In this document: positions 26,758 to 37,616 of the stretch, piece by piece
Numbering within the stretch: position 1 is the first letter of the stretch
Layout of the letters: every line of letters begins with the position of its first letter
Assembly: GCA_903882965.1 (NCBI GenBank)
Contig: CAIRZD010000130.1
Span: 1-64,000, forward strand
DNA length: 64,000 bases
Reading direction: 5' to 3'
DNA from: an uncultured Bacteroidota bacterium
GTDB lineage: Bacteria; Bacteroidota; Bacteroidia; Chitinophagales; Chitinophagaceae
Translations under genes and position numbers: made by a program
The notes under the pieces: model-generated
Seen by the model: only the letters and a program-made list of their open reading frames with translations
What the model was told of the DNA's origin: nothing
Databases searched by the model: none

Positions 26758-28410
26758 ATGAATAATATTCGCTACTATCCCGCTCTCTTATTATGCTTTT
26801 ATTTTTCACTTGGGTATGCCCAGGGAAAAAAATATGATGTAAGTGCTCCAATAGATCTGCGTGAAACGGGAGTAAATAAAGTGCTTTGCATGAAAAATGG
26901 CAATACTATACTTTTTCATTTTGAACTTGAACCCGCAAAGTCTGTTATTGTAAAAATTTTTGATAGCACACACAAGGAAATAGCGAGCAAGAAGCAACTC
27001 TTCAGGTTATTTGATGTAAGAAAAATTAACGAGGCAGTATTCAAAGGGCTGTTTGAGATTAATGGAGAAGCCGTTTTATTTATCCAGCAGGAACATCTTA
27101 GTAATACAGGCTTGATTAGGTTACGTTTCAATGCTACAGATGGAAGCGTAATTGAAGAAGAGCAGGCGGGGAAGTCGCCTAGTATGACGAAGCGCACAAG
27201 ATTTGATGTAATGAAAAATAAGGATGAGGACAGTTATGCAATCCTTTTCTGTACAGATTCAAGAGAGTTTCTGGAGTGCAAAGTTTATGTAGCGTATTAT
27301 AATAACAGGCACGAGGGAATAAGAGAAGTGCCGATAGAAGTGGACCGGAAAAAGTATGATTATCTTGATGTTGTAGGTGCTGAGTGGCAATCCAGTGGCA
27401 TCAATATTACTCTCAGTCTTTTTAAACTTATAGAAAATGGTACAGCTGGCGATTTATCTTCGGCGCCAATTTATGACCATCATTTAGCTATGTATTATAT
27501 TCCTAAGGGAAGCTCAACGGCCTACTCTGCTGCAGCCCATTTATCAACCGAAACCTATCCTTTGTATACCAATTACACGTATAATCCATTTGCGAAATCA
27601 CTGAACATATTGCTTTTAAGCTATAGGGCTGTTAATTACAAATATGGGTATACATGGCTTCCGGCAGCGATAATACAGCATCTTTTGTTTAAAATAGATG
27701 AAAGTAGCATGACCGCCGATTCTAAATGGATAAAGAACAAGTCGGCAAATGACTTCTTAAAGCAAGAGCGGGATTCAGGTGCATATTATGAAGGGTTGCC
27801 CATAAATATGTTTACGATGGAAACAGGGCTTTCTACAGTCATTTCCGAATCCTATTCGAGGTATCCGGAAATTGAAACAAGGGTGAGGATTAACAGATTT
27901 ACTTACTTTGGCGATATTGGGATCACACAGTATGATGATGATGGTAACGAAATATGGGGCACTGTATTGCCCATGCGGCAAACGCTGAAAAGCTACAATC
28001 ATTATTATGATCCGTATGAATTATCAAAAAAAGGGCAATCGCAGGAATTCTTCGGGGACTTGCCGGATGCGGTAAATGAACGACAACTCGTCTCCATAAA
28101 TTCTTATTATCACGATAAAAATTTCTACATCATATTTAACGACAATAAAAAGAACTTCAATAACAGTCTGGCGCGTCCCGGGGATACTGTATGCAATTTC
28201 AACTTTACAAATACCTGCTATTATAAAATGGACAGGAAAAAGGAAGTCACAAAGCATTACCTGTTTGGTGAACCGGAAGCTAATGAATATAAATGCAGTT
28301 TTATAGAAGGCGCTGATTTTGACGAAAAGAGAGGAACATATGCATCATTGGTGCAGTATAAAAAGGGAGATGAAACTTCGCTATGCATGGCGTGGGGCAA
28401 ATTAGATTAA
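26758..28410 (+). CDS. Exported protein of unknown function
   Basis: The start is taken at ATG 26758 because it begins a standard signal peptide (RYYPALLLCFYFSLGYAQ); ATG 26737 and the TTG at 26716 are alternatives that add a hydrophilic leader. The 550-aa mature protein is Tyr/Asn-rich and beta-rich (GNTILFHFELEPAKSVIVKIF, DEDSYAILFCTDSREFLE, NFYIIFNDNKKNFNNS), with a layout like a propeller of loose repeats. There is no lipobox, TPR or T9SS tail. I do not recognise the family. Confidence 0.65.
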   Translation: MNNIRYYPALLLCFYFSLGYAQGKKYDVSAPIDLRETGVNKVLCMKNGNTILFHFELEPAKSVIVKIFDSTHKEIASKKQLFRLFDVRKINEAVFKGLFEINGEAVLFIQQEHLSNTGLIRLRFNATDGSVIEEEQAGKSPSMTKRTRFDVMKNKDEDSYAILFCTDSREFLECKVYVAYYNNRHEGIREVPIEVDRKKYDYLDVVGAEWQSSGINITLSLFKLIENGTAGDLSSAPIYDHHLAMYYIPKGSSTAYSAAAHLSTETYPLYTNYTYNPFAKSLNILLLSYRAVNYKYGYTWLPAAIIQHLLFKIDESSMTADSKWIKNKSANDFLKQERDSGAYYEGLPINMFTMETGLSTVISESYSRYPEIETRVRINRFTYFGDIGITQYDDDGNEIWGTVLPMRQTLKSYNHYYDPYELSKKGQSQEFFGDLPDAVNERQLVSINSYYHDKNFYIIFNDNKKNFNNSLARPGDTVCNFNFTNTCYYKMDRKKEVTKHYLFGEPEANEYKCSFIEGADFDEKRGTYASLVQYKKGDETSLCMAWGKLD

Positions 28411-28438
28411 CCTAATTCCCTGATATGGTTTCCTTCCT

Positions 28439-28726
28439 CTATTTGATGGCGATACCAATTATGCCGCTTATGTTGCGGGCAAGTGTTATTATTTTCTCTG
28501 CAAAACCCATGTTATGAGCAATGCTTGGAGGTATAGCCGCAGGGTTATTTGCTTCCGGTGTTTGAGGTGAAGTAATATTGCTCATGACCGTTATAGGGTT
28601 GCTGCTTTTTACTTTGTTGTTTACATCATCCCAATTAAAAGCGAGCATCAATACTACATAAAGAAGCATTGACCACAACATAGATTTTGCAATAAATACA
28701 AACCGCTTTTTGAATACGGGTTTCAT
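28439..28726 (-). CDS. Small membrane protein of unknown function
   Basis: The 95-aa product has a basic N-terminus followed by one transmembrane helix (SMLWSMLLYVVLMLAF, residues about 15-30). A polar Pro/Asn/Ser linker follows, then an amphipathic or hydrophobic C-terminal stretch (KIITLARNISGIIGIAIK). The ATG at 28726 and basic start fit an inner-membrane protein. It is convergent with the preceding gene (28 bp gap) and has no recognisable family. Confidence 0.55.
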   Translation of the reverse strand: MKPVFKKRFVFIAKSMLWSMLLYVVLMLAFNWDDVNNKVKSSNPITVMSNITSPQTPEANNPAAIPPSIAHNMGFAEKIITLARNISGIIGIAIK

Positions 28727-28849
28727 ATGCAGTGTTTTTATAAGTATGTAAAGTTAAGGGAGGATCAGCATACATTCAAAAAAATATTTAGATGGGGTTG
28801 TTGATTGGTCAGGCGTAGTTTTAACATTATACACAAACGATTAATCCCG

Positions 28850-28857
28850 TAAATTTG
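28850..28857 (+). promoter_or_regulatory. -7 box (TAAATTTG) adjoining a start codon
   Basis: TAAATTTGC matches TAnnTTTG and ends 6 nt before ATG 28864, which would make the mRNA leaderless or nearly so. No -33 TTTG is visible at the ideal distance. Confidence 0.4.
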
Positions 28858-28863
28858 CTTTAT

Positions 28864-31002
28864 ATGAGAGGTTTCACGAAACAGTATTGCAATATTATCT
28901 TATGCGCTTTGTTTCTACTTGGTTGTTGGGATAATGTAAATGCAGCTATCCCCCCATGTTCCGGACCACCTGTGGTTGCTGCTATTAATGGAACAGACAG
29001 TTTGTGTATTGGGTATTCAGTTACATTATCAGATAATACTTCGGGTGGCATATGGTCAAGCAGCAATACAGGTATTGCGGTAGTAAACACTAGTGGCGTT
29101 GTGACAGGGATGGCAACAGGTGTTGATACTGTGAAATATTCAGTAACTAATAGTTGCGGCACTACCACCGTAACGAAAATTATCCAGGTTGTATCCTTAT
29201 CCCTTGCAGGTATATCCGGTCCTGACACGGTATGTGAAGCTTCGTCAATAACTTTAAATAATACTACTTCAGGTGGCAACTGGAGCAGTAGTAACAGTAT
29301 CGTGGCCGTTGTGGATTCAACGAGCGGAATTATTACCGGGGTATCCGGCGGCGTTGTTATCATAAGCTACACACTACCATCCGGCTGTTTTGTTACCAAA
29401 TGGATTGTTGTAAACCCCATATCGCAGATCACAGGGAGTGCAGCAATTTGTGTTGGTGTCACGGGCCTTTTCAGTGACCTTTCAACAGGTGGCACCTGGA
29501 ACAGCAGCAATACTACTGTAGCGACTATTAATGAAAGTACAGGCTCATCGCAGGCCATTGCACCCGGTGAAACAATGATAACCTACACTATCCCTAATGG
29601 TTGCAGCAGAAGGGTATTGCTTACCGTTAATCCCCTGCCTCCAAATTATTATGTATTTGGTGGTGGTGATTATTGTGCAGGTACATCAGGGGCGACAATA
29701 GGGCTTAATGGCTCTGATACAGGTATCAATTATTCATTGTATGACGGCACGGCGTTTGTTGATTCTCTTCATGGTACCGGCAGTTCACTTTTCTACGGCC
29801 CGTATACGGCAGCGGGAACGTACCAGATATATGGTGTAAATATTGCTACAGGATGTAGTAACCGTATGTCGGGTATTGCAACTATTGGTGTAATACCGGA
29901 TAATGTACCTTCTGTAAGTATTACCACCGGTGTTGGCGACACTGTATGTGTGTTGGCAAACACTACTTTTACAGCATTACCTGTAGACGCGGGCGCATCT
30001 CCTTATTACCAGTGGTACGTGAACAGTGCCAGCATGGGCACCGGTGTTACATACAGCTACGTACCTGCTAACGGAGATGTGGTTTCGGTTGTTATTTTCA
30101 GTGATGCAGTTTGCGCGATTCCCAGTACTGCAACCAGTGCCATGACCATGACGACGATACCGAGAGTTTCGCCATCGATAAGCCTTTCTGTAACCCCCGC
30201 AGATACTGTGTGTGAATATGTACCGGCAACTATCATTCCTGCACCGGTTTATGGTGGGCCCACGCCTACATACAGGTGGATAAAGAATGGCTACACTGCA
30301 GCTATTGGACCCGTATATACTTATGTGCCTGCCAATGGGGATAATATACTGTGCTCTATGTATAGCAGTTATGAATGCCTCATTACAGATTCGGTTTACA
30401 GCACCAATAATATTAACATGACCGTTGTACCGTTGCTGATACCCACTGTAACTGTTACTGCACATCCGGGCGATACCATAACACAAGGTAATAGTGATAC
30501 ACTTGTGGCAAAGGTCGTGAATGGCGGAACGTCGCTGGCTTATCAGTGGGAAATAAACGGTATAGCTGTTCCCGGTGCCACAAACGATACATTTACCAGT
30601 AGTAATTTTTCCGGCATTGATACCGTGGCCTGCGTAGTGACTAGCACCAGTTTTTGCGGAGGAGAACCGGCAATTGCTTATATAGTGATCAGGGATACAG
30701 ATACTGTGAGCCATTTGGGAATTGAAATGTTTTCGTCTTCCGGGGAAGAAGTTAGAATAGTGCCTAATCCTAACAAAGGAGTATTTACCATTAACGATAC
30801 ATTTATTTCTGTTGCCAACGAAGCTACTGTGGAGATAGCAGATGTATTAGGGCAAATGGTTTATAGGCGAGTTATTCCACTGCAAAAAGGAAAATTGAAT
30901 GCGCAGATAGATATGGATGAGCAGTTGGTAAATGGGGTTTATCTGATTCGTATCACAGCTAATGGAGCTGGTGTGTTTAGCAGGGTTACATTGACCAGGT
31001 AA
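28864..31002 (+). CDS. Ig-like/PKD-like repeat protein with T9SS sorting domain
   Basis: From ATG 28864 the protein has 712 aa (the track used TTG 28855). It starts with a signal peptide (NIILCALFLLGCWDNVNA). Three BIG2-type Ig modules follow (GGIWSSSN, GGNWSSSN, GGTWNSSN), then a module with DYCAGTSGATIGLNGS related to the GTYYFRA module of the left giant. Next come three PKD-like units (YYQWYVNSA, TYRWIKNGY, AYQWEINGI). The C-terminus is a type A sorting domain (IVPNPNKGVF, then VLGQMVY and a final RVTLTR). It is a cell-surface or released adhesin-like protein by family. A strong terminator follows. Confidence 0.9.
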   Translation: MRGFTKQYCNIILCALFLLGCWDNVNAAIPPCSGPPVVAAINGTDSLCIGYSVTLSDNTSGGIWSSSNTGIAVVNTSGVVTGMATGVDTVKYSVTNSCGTTTVTKIIQVVSLSLAGISGPDTVCEASSITLNNTTSGGNWSSSNSIVAVVDSTSGIITGVSGGVVIISYTLPSGCFVTKWIVVNPISQITGSAAICVGVTGLFSDLSTGGTWNSSNTTVATINESTGSSQAIAPGETMITYTIPNGCSRRVLLTVNPLPPNYYVFGGGDYCAGTSGATIGLNGSDTGINYSLYDGTAFVDSLHGTGSSLFYGPYTAAGTYQIYGVNIATGCSNRMSGIATIGVIPDNVPSVSITTGVGDTVCVLANTTFTALPVDAGASPYYQWYVNSASMGTGVTYSYVPANGDVVSVVIFSDAVCAIPSTATSAMTMTTIPRVSPSISLSVTPADTVCEYVPATIIPAPVYGGPTPTYRWIKNGYTAAIGPVYTYVPANGDNILCSMYSSYECLITDSVYSTNNINMTVVPLLIPTVTVTAHPGDTITQGNSDTLVAKVVNGGTSLAYQWEINGIAVPGATNDTFTSSNFSGIDTVACVVTSTSFCGGEPAIAYIVIRDTDTVSHLGIEMFSSSGEEVRIVPNPNKGVFTINDTFISVANEATVEIADVLGQMVYRRVIPLQKGKLNAQIDMDEQLVNGVYLIRITANGAGVFSRVTLTR

Positions 31003-31021
31003 AGGCAATTGCTATTAGAAT

Positions 31022-31054
31022 AAAAAAGCCCCGACTATTACATCGGGGCTTTTT
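31022..31054. terminator. Bidirectional terminator
   Basis: AAAAAGCCCCGA and TCGGGGCTTTTT pair across an 8-nt loop between the convergent T9SS gene and groL. Confidence 0.92.
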
Positions 31055-31075
31055 GTATCTATTGAACTTTTTATT

Positions 31076-33081
<2,006 letters not shown>

Positions 33082-33122
33082 AGTTATTAATTTTTAATTT
33101 TTACTAATTAGTGTTTGGTTTT

Positions 33123-33141
33123 CACTCGTAACTGAGGAGTG
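33123..33141. promoter_or_regulatory. CIRCE-like inverted repeat upstream of groS
   Basis: CACTC-N9-GAGTG is found with the exact 9-nt spacer of the CIRCE operator (TTAGCACTC-N9-GAGTGCTAA) bound by HrcA. The outer bases match only in part (TTTTCACTC and GAGTGCATT). Position, 40 bp before the groS start, is right for a heat-shock operator. Confidence 0.45.
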
Positions 33142-33154
33142 CATTTTCTATGCC

Positions 33155-33175
33155 ATTTGCAGGCGGGTTGCAAAT
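33155..33175. promoter_or_regulatory. Perfect 7-bp inverted repeat in the groS upstream region
   Basis: ATTTGCA-N7-TGCAAAT is a perfect inverted repeat just upstream of the CIRCE-like site. It may be a second operator; there is no further evidence. Confidence 0.3.
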
Positions 33176-33185
33176 CTCGCTATTT

Positions 33186-33201
33186 TGGCAGAAAAATTGC
33201 T
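33186..33201 (+). promoter_or_regulatory. Sigma-54-type -24/-12 promoter candidate
   Basis: TGGCAGAAAAATTGCT matches TGGCACGNNNNTTGCW at 14 of 16 positions, with the required GG-N10-GC spacing. It points right, towards the peroxiredoxin gene 140 bp away. It is a chance-prone match in AT-rich DNA, so confidence is limited. Confidence 0.35.
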
Positions 33202-33342
33202 ATTTTTTCTATTATTAGGTGTATATTTTGGCAGAAAGTCTTTATTGTCTAAAATAATTATATATCCCATTTTGACAGTAGCATTGCTTACTTTACTTTT
33301 ACCAGAACAATCTTCAATTATAATAATAAAATCAATAATATT

Positions 33343-33816
33343 ATGCCAATACAAGTAGGGCAAAAAGCTCCGGATTTCACACTCCGTGATAATGAGAAAA
33401 ATAAGGTAACTCTGAGTGAGCAAAAAGGTAAGAATGTATTACTACTATTCTACCCCTTAGCTTTTACAAGCACCTGCACCAAAGAATTATGTGCTATGCG
33501 TGATAATATAGCAACATATAATAATCTTAATGCACAGGTCTACGGGATATCAGTTGACTCTCTTTTTACGCAGGATAAATTTAAAAAAGAGCAGAACCTG
33601 AATTTCCCTTTACTCAGTGATTTTAATAAAGTAGCTTCACGGGCTTATGACAGCATTTATGAGCATTGGTTCAATGACATGGAAGGTGTATCAAAGCGCT
33701 CGGCTTTTGTGATAGATAAGGAAGGCATAGTGCGTTATGCGGAAGTTTTAGAGAATGCGTCAGAAATACCCAATTTCGATGCGATACAGCAATGTTTAAA
33801 GGAAATAAATCATTAA
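33343..33816 (+). CDS. Peroxiredoxin (AhpC/TSA family)
   Basis: The 157-aa protein has the thioredoxin-fold peroxiredoxin pattern: VGQKAPDFTLRD at the N-terminus, LLFYPLAFTSTCTKELCAM with the peroxidatic Cys at about residue 45 and a second Cys at about 50, and a later Arg in SKRSAFVIDKEG. The spacing of the two Cys by five residues is that of the atypical 2-Cys BCP/PrxQ or AhpE-like groups. It reduces hydroperoxides in the cytoplasm. It is divergent from groS and shares its upstream region, so stress control of both is plausible. Confidence 0.9.
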   Translation: MPIQVGQKAPDFTLRDNEKNKVTLSEQKGKNVLLLFYPLAFTSTCTKELCAMRDNIATYNNLNAQVYGISVDSLFTQDKFKKEQNLNFPLLSDFNKVASRAYDSIYEHWFNDMEGVSKRSAFVIDKEGIVRYAEVLENASEIPNFDAIQQCLKEINH

Positions 33817-33849
33817 TTTGCATTTAAATAAATCATAAAAAACAAACTC

Positions 33850-34848
33850 ATGAAGAAAATCTACTTACTGTTATTTGCCCTGGTAGCAGGGTGCACTGCT
33901 TTTGCACAGTCTAATGCAGGTATGGAAACATGGCGTAGCGGCAATTCTGGTACCGGTCCGATTGTTGCGATACATGCTCCCGACCAATGGTTTGGTTTTG
34001 ATTCCCTTGTGATTGCCGAAGAAGAGGGGCTTTTACCATTATTTTTTGCAGGTTATATGCCTACTAATTTACATGCCCAGCTTTTTCAGGAAACCAGTAT
34101 TGTACATTCCGGTACTTCTTCAGCTAAGATAGTTACACTTAAGCAGGATACAATTGGCATGTTTGCCGGAATACTTTCAAACGCAAAGGCAAACTTAAAT
34201 ACAACTGAGTTAATAGCTACCATGAACCTGGGGCAGTCATTAACATTAACCGGAGGCACACCCGTAACCGGAAGGATAGCTTCTGTAAGTGCCTGGGTTA
34301 GGTATACTCCAGGTAAAGATAGTACAGGTGCCACCGGAATAGATAGCGGCACATTTGTGGTAACGGTGTATAGCCAGGTATCGGGGGTAGATTCTGCTGT
34401 AGGCACTGTTACTATGAAAATAGGACCTACTGCAACATGGAGGCAGGTTACTGCACCTGTTGTTTATGCAGACTCAGTTGATGGTGCTGATACGGTACGC
34501 ATCCAATTTGCAAGTAGTGGACAGATCGGCGCGTTGGATAGCAGCACACTTTATGTAGATGATGTTAGTATGACCTACCTGCCAAACGCTGTTAAAAATG
34601 TGAATTTGCAAAATGATGTAAAAGTATACCCTAACCCAGCATCAGGAATATTGTACGTAGAAGGTGCTGATAATGCAGGAGCAAACTTCCGTTTATATGC
34701 AATGAATGGCCAGCTTGTCGCTAACAAAACATTGACCAGCAAGGATGCAATAGATATTTCAAACCTGTCTGATGGCGTGTATTTCTACACTATCTCTGAT
34801 GTAAATGGTAACACCACGCAGAGAGGAAAAGTAAGTGTGTTGAAATAA
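33850..34848 (+). CDS. T9SS-sorted protein with carbohydrate-binding-like beta-sandwich
   Basis: The 332-aa protein has a signal peptide (MKKIYLLLFALVAGCTAFAQ), a single beta-rich domain (residues about 20-250) opening with NAGMETWRSG and holding TSSAKIVTLKQD, RIASVSAWVRYTPG and DSSTLYVDDVSMTY, and then a type A sorting domain (VKVYPNPASGILYV, ending QRGKVSVLK). The middle part resembles the PCMD/carbohydrate-binding-like sandwiches often found in this position. It is exported through T9SS by inference. It lies 33 bp after the peroxiredoxin gene and is followed by a strong terminator. Confidence 0.82.
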   Translation: MKKIYLLLFALVAGCTAFAQSNAGMETWRSGNSGTGPIVAIHAPDQWFGFDSLVIAEEEGLLPLFFAGYMPTNLHAQLFQETSIVHSGTSSAKIVTLKQDTIGMFAGILSNAKANLNTTELIATMNLGQSLTLTGGTPVTGRIASVSAWVRYTPGKDSTGATGIDSGTFVVTVYSQVSGVDSAVGTVTMKIGPTATWRQVTAPVVYADSVDGADTVRIQFASSGQIGALDSSTLYVDDVSMTYLPNAVKNVNLQNDVKVYPNPASGILYVEGADNAGANFRLYAMNGQLVANKTLTSKDAIDISNLSDGVYFYTISDVNGNTTQRGKVSVLK

Positions 34849-34872
34849 GTAACTAATTCAGTATTTTATAAT

Positions 34873-34908
34873 AAAGAAATAGGGCACCTTTTGGTGCCCT
34901 ATTTCTTT
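34873..34908. terminator. Bidirectional terminator with 16-bp stem
   Basis: AAAGAAATAGGGCACC and GGTGCCCTATTTCTTT pair perfectly over a TTTT loop, between convergent genes. Confidence 0.93.
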
Positions 34909-34929
34909 TAGTATCGCAAGCAAGAGAGA

Positions 34930-35673
34930 TTATACAACTTCGAACGCTGCATGATAGAAATTATTTTGTGCGGAGATAAGTTTCAGGTTTACATAAAAAC
35001 ATTCTGTAAAATACCTGAACGCCATGAATTCATGGCCGTATACATTGAACTCATCAAACATTATGATGTCCCCTTTCTCGAGGTAAGGATATAACTGGCT
35101 AAGTGCAAAAAGTGTAGCACTGAATAGGTCGGCATCCATGTGTATCAATTTTTGTTTGCCCTTTAAAGAAGATCCATATTCCTGCAAAAAATCATTGAGT
35201 GTATCCTGAAAAATACCTTTAATAAACATTCCCCGGTTATCATTTATTTCCGGTATGGCGGCACTCATATCACCCTTTGTAAAAACCCCCCAGCTTTCCG
35301 GCAGGCCTTCAAAAGTATCAAAGCCATAAAAACGGGATTCAGGGTTACGGCAGGTATTCATCCACCACTTAAACGAACCGCCGGATGCAACTCCGAATTC
35401 AAGATAGGAAACAGGTATTTCATTTAATTTATAATGTGCTGCAATGGCATCGAAGCTCTTAAGTCGGTCGTCATAGTTCCTTACCGGCCGGTAAAAATCA
35501 TTTGTGAGCAGCTTTTCACTTTTGTGTTTATGCACCCATGAAGTAAGCAGGTTGAAATTATAAATGAAGCCAAACACCCTGTTGAAAGGCTGCAATAACT
35601 GCAATAAGCGTGATGCAAGCAGGAAGTCTTTTACAAACTTTAGTAGTTTTAATTTATCGGCTTTATTGGACAT
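34930..35673 (-). CDS. TylF/MycF-family SAM-dependent methyltransferase
   Basis: The 247-aa protein has the macrocin-O-methyltransferase-like core. The SAM motif is VSYLEFGVASGGSFKWWM, then FYGFDTFEGLPE with the acidic residue that binds the ribose. Next come KLIHMDADLFSATLFAL and DIIMFDEFNVYGHE, metal-ligand Asp positions of this Mg-dependent group. Family members methylate sugars or small molecules, often in surface-glycan or antibiotic pathways. No glycan genes adjoin it, so the substrate is open. It runs in the same direction as the LOG-family gene 65 bp upstream. Confidence 0.85.
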   Translation of the reverse strand: MSNKADKLKLLKFVKDFLLASRLLQLLQPFNRVFGFIYNFNLLTSWVHKHKSEKLLTNDFYRPVRNYDDRLKSFDAIAAHYKLNEIPVSYLEFGVASGGSFKWWMNTCRNPESRFYGFDTFEGLPESWGVFTKGDMSAAIPEINDNRGMFIKGIFQDTLNDFLQEYGSSLKGKQKLIHMDADLFSATLFALSQLYPYLEKGDIIMFDEFNVYGHEFMAFRYFTECFYVNLKLISAQNNFYHAAFEVV

Positions 35674-35738
35674 TGTGATCCCGGAACGTTAATAAAAGGT
35701 AGCAATATAAAGAGGATTATCGTAAAAATGCAAAAACC

Positions 35739-36320
35739 TTATGTAGTTTGCTTAGTGACTACCTGTGGTGCGGCTGTGGGGTCGTAGGCTTCCATTTGTG
35801 TAAGCAGGTCATCTATAGATCCATTTATAAGCAATGTAGCGTTTACAAATTCATTCAGGAAGCCTTCTGTGACCATATTGTCAGTTAAAGCTTTAAGGGC
35901 ATCGTAATATCCATTTACGTTGAGCAGGCCAACGGGCTTACTGTGTAGGCCAAGTTGGCTCCAGGTAAGCATTTCAAATAACTCTTCCATAGTACCCCAT
36001 CCGCCGGGTAGAGTAATGATGCCATCGCTAAGCTCATGCATTTTTAGTTTGCGCTCATGCATGGTATCTACTATTATGAGCCTGGTCAACTGTTCGTGGG
36101 CTACTTCTGTCGTTTTCAAAAACTCAGGTATAACACCCACTATTTCCCCGTTATTTTCCAGAGCGCCATCGGCAAGAGCACCCATCAGCCCTACTTTAGC
36201 CCCGCCGTATATAATGCGGATGCCACGCGCTGCAAGCAAGGCGCCAAGATTATATGCAGCCTCGCGGTAGCATTCATTATACCCCTCTGATGATCCGCAA
36301 AAAACAACAATACTTTTCAT
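35739..36320 (-). CDS. LOG-family nucleoside 5'-monophosphate phosphoribohydrolase (TIGR00730)
   Basis: The 193-aa protein has the family fold with SIVVFCGSSEGYNECY at the N-terminus, IIYGGAKVGLMGALADGAL and the signature PGGWGTMEELFE. These enzymes split N6-modified or plain AMP-type nucleotides into base and ribose 5-phosphate; in many bacteria they act on purine or pyrimidine nucleotides and not on cytokinins. The length is usual. The terminator of the upstream DUF2795 gene lies between the two, so it likely has its own promoter. Confidence 0.9.
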   Translation of the reverse strand: MKSIVVFCGSSEGYNECYREAAYNLGALLAARGIRIIYGGAKVGLMGALADGALENNGEIVGVIPEFLKTTEVAHEQLTRLIIVDTMHERKLKMHELSDGIITLPGGWGTMEELFEMLTWSQLGLHSKPVGLLNVNGYYDALKALTDNMVTEGFLNEFVNATLLINGSIDDLLTQMEAYDPTAAPQVVTKQTT

Positions 36321-36399
36321 TACGGGTTAAATTTATTGTTCCCAAATGTAAATGGATAAAAGGACATAGTATCAGGGAACAGGATTAAATAATAAAAAA

Positions 36400-36419
36400 A
36401 TCCCGCCATAAAGCGGGAT
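36400..36419 (-). terminator. Terminator of the DUF2795 gene
   Basis: ATCCCGC-N6-GCGGGAT is followed on the minus strand by a T-run (TTTTTTTATT). It lies 20 bp after the stop codon. Confidence 0.88.
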
Positions 36420-36439
36420 GTAATTATTTTCGAAACAGG

Positions 36440-36661
36440 TCAATACTCATCTTCATTAAAGAAGAAATCTTCCTGAGTGGGATAATCGGGCCAGATGTCT
36501 TCTATGCCTTCGTATATCTCACCTTCGTCATCAAGTTCCTGCAGGTTCTCCACTACTTCTAGCGGTGCTCCGGAGCGGATGGCATAATCTATAAGCTCAT
36601 CTTTTGTTGCAGGCCAGGGGGCGTCTTCGAGATGTGATGCTAATTCAAGTGTCCAAAACAT
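36440..36661 (-). CDS. DUF2795 family small acidic protein
   Basis: The 73-aa protein reads FWTLELASHLEDAPWPATKDELIDYAIRSGAP, the DUF2795 core found next to many Bacteroidota housekeeping genes. The C-terminal half is highly acidic with Tyr and Trp (DIWPDYPTQEDFFFNEDEY). No enzymatic motif is visible; the family role is unknown. A clear terminator follows. Confidence 0.85.
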   Translation of the reverse strand: MFWTLELASHLEDAPWPATKDELIDYAIRSGAPLEVVENLQELDDEGEIYEGIEDIWPDYPTQEDFFFNEDEY

Positions 36662-36843
36662 ATTATAAATAGATTATTTTTATTCTGATTCCCGCAAATG
36701 TAAGGGAAAATTCAAAATTTAAAAGCCAAATTCTAAAACTTCCAAAACTTAATTAAAAATTGATATTCCATAGTTGTTAATTATATCATACTTCGATTAT
36801 TCAAAAGTCAAATTCAAAAGTTAAATAACTACCTTTATCCACT

Positions 36844-37512
36844 ATGCTTTCCGTTAAGAACCTATTCAAAAAGTATACCAATTTTATGGTAGTTAACGAT
36901 GTGTCATTGCATGTAGATAAAGGTGAAATTATATCTATAATAGGCTCTTCAGGAGCAGGCAAAAGCACTTTGCTGCATCTTATAGGTGCATTAGACAAGC
37001 CTGATAGTGGCAGTGTGCTCATAGCAGGTACTGATATTTTACAACTGCCTTCTAAAAAACAGGCTAAATTTCGTAATAGCCATATTGGTTTTGTATTCCA
37101 GTTCCATCATTTGTTGCCGGAATTCAGTGCAGTAGAGAATGTTTCGGTGCCGTTATGGATAAAAGGGAGCAGTAAAAAAGAAGCGATGCAGCAAGCTGAA
37201 GAAATGCTGAATATAGTAGGCCTTGGCAACAGGCTGGAAAATAAGCCTTCAGAATTATCAGGCGGTGAGCAGCAGCGGGTAGCTATTGCCCGGGCATTGA
37301 TAACAAGACCATCAATAATAATGGCAGATGAGCCAACCGGTAACCTCGACACAGCAAATGCGCAATCAGTACATAAATTATTCCTGCAATTACGTGATCA
37401 GTTTGGGCAAACATTTATCATGATCACCCATAATGATGCACTGGCAAAAATGACAGACAGGACGCTGACTATGCAGGATGGCAAAATAGTTAGCGAGAAA
37501 AAGAATTATTGA
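36844..37512 (+). CDS. lolD: ABC transporter ATP-binding protein, LolD/MacB type
   Basis: This 222-aa ATPase has all motifs: Walker A GSSGAGKST (about residues 34-42), Q-loop in FVFQFHHLLPEFSAVENV, signature LSGGEQQRVAIARAL, Walker B IIMADEPTGNLD and H-loop MITHND. The LLPEFSAVENV and TGNLD forms belong to the LolD/FtsE/MacB group, which drives lipoprotein release or envelope transport. No permease gene adjoins it, so the partner must be elsewhere. The gene symbol is a best guess from length and motifs. A TACCTTTA box lies 6 nt upstream of the ATG. Confidence 0.85.
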   Translation: MLSVKNLFKKYTNFMVVNDVSLHVDKGEIISIIGSSGAGKSTLLHLIGALDKPDSGSVLIAGTDILQLPSKKQAKFRNSHIGFVFQFHHLLPEFSAVENVSVPLWIKGSSKKEAMQQAEEMLNIVGLGNRLENKPSELSGGEQQRVAIARALITRPSIIMADEPTGNLDTANAQSVHKLFLQLRDQFGQTFIMITHNDALAKMTDRTLTMQDGKIVSEKKNY

Positions 37513-37604
37513 TATTTTATCCTGAGCAATAATTATATATCATTTCCAGATATTTTTTTCAACGCACGAATGTGTATGATTATGGACATCCACCCAAAAA
37601 TTTG

Positions 37605-37612
37605 TACGTTTG
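37605..37612 (+). promoter_or_regulatory. -7 box (TACGTTTG) four bases before the purL start
   Basis: TACGTTTGC matches TAnnTTTG exactly and is followed by ACC and ATG. If used, the purL transcript would be leaderless or nearly so. A -33 TTTG is not evident. Confidence 0.45.
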
Positions 37613-37616
37613 CACC

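Noticed and set aside
30000-30714. A 245-aa minus-strand ORF (29977-30714) inside the second Ig-like gene.
   Set aside because: It is entirely antisense to PKD-like coding sequence, and the translation is Cys/Arg/Tyr-rich without any domain.
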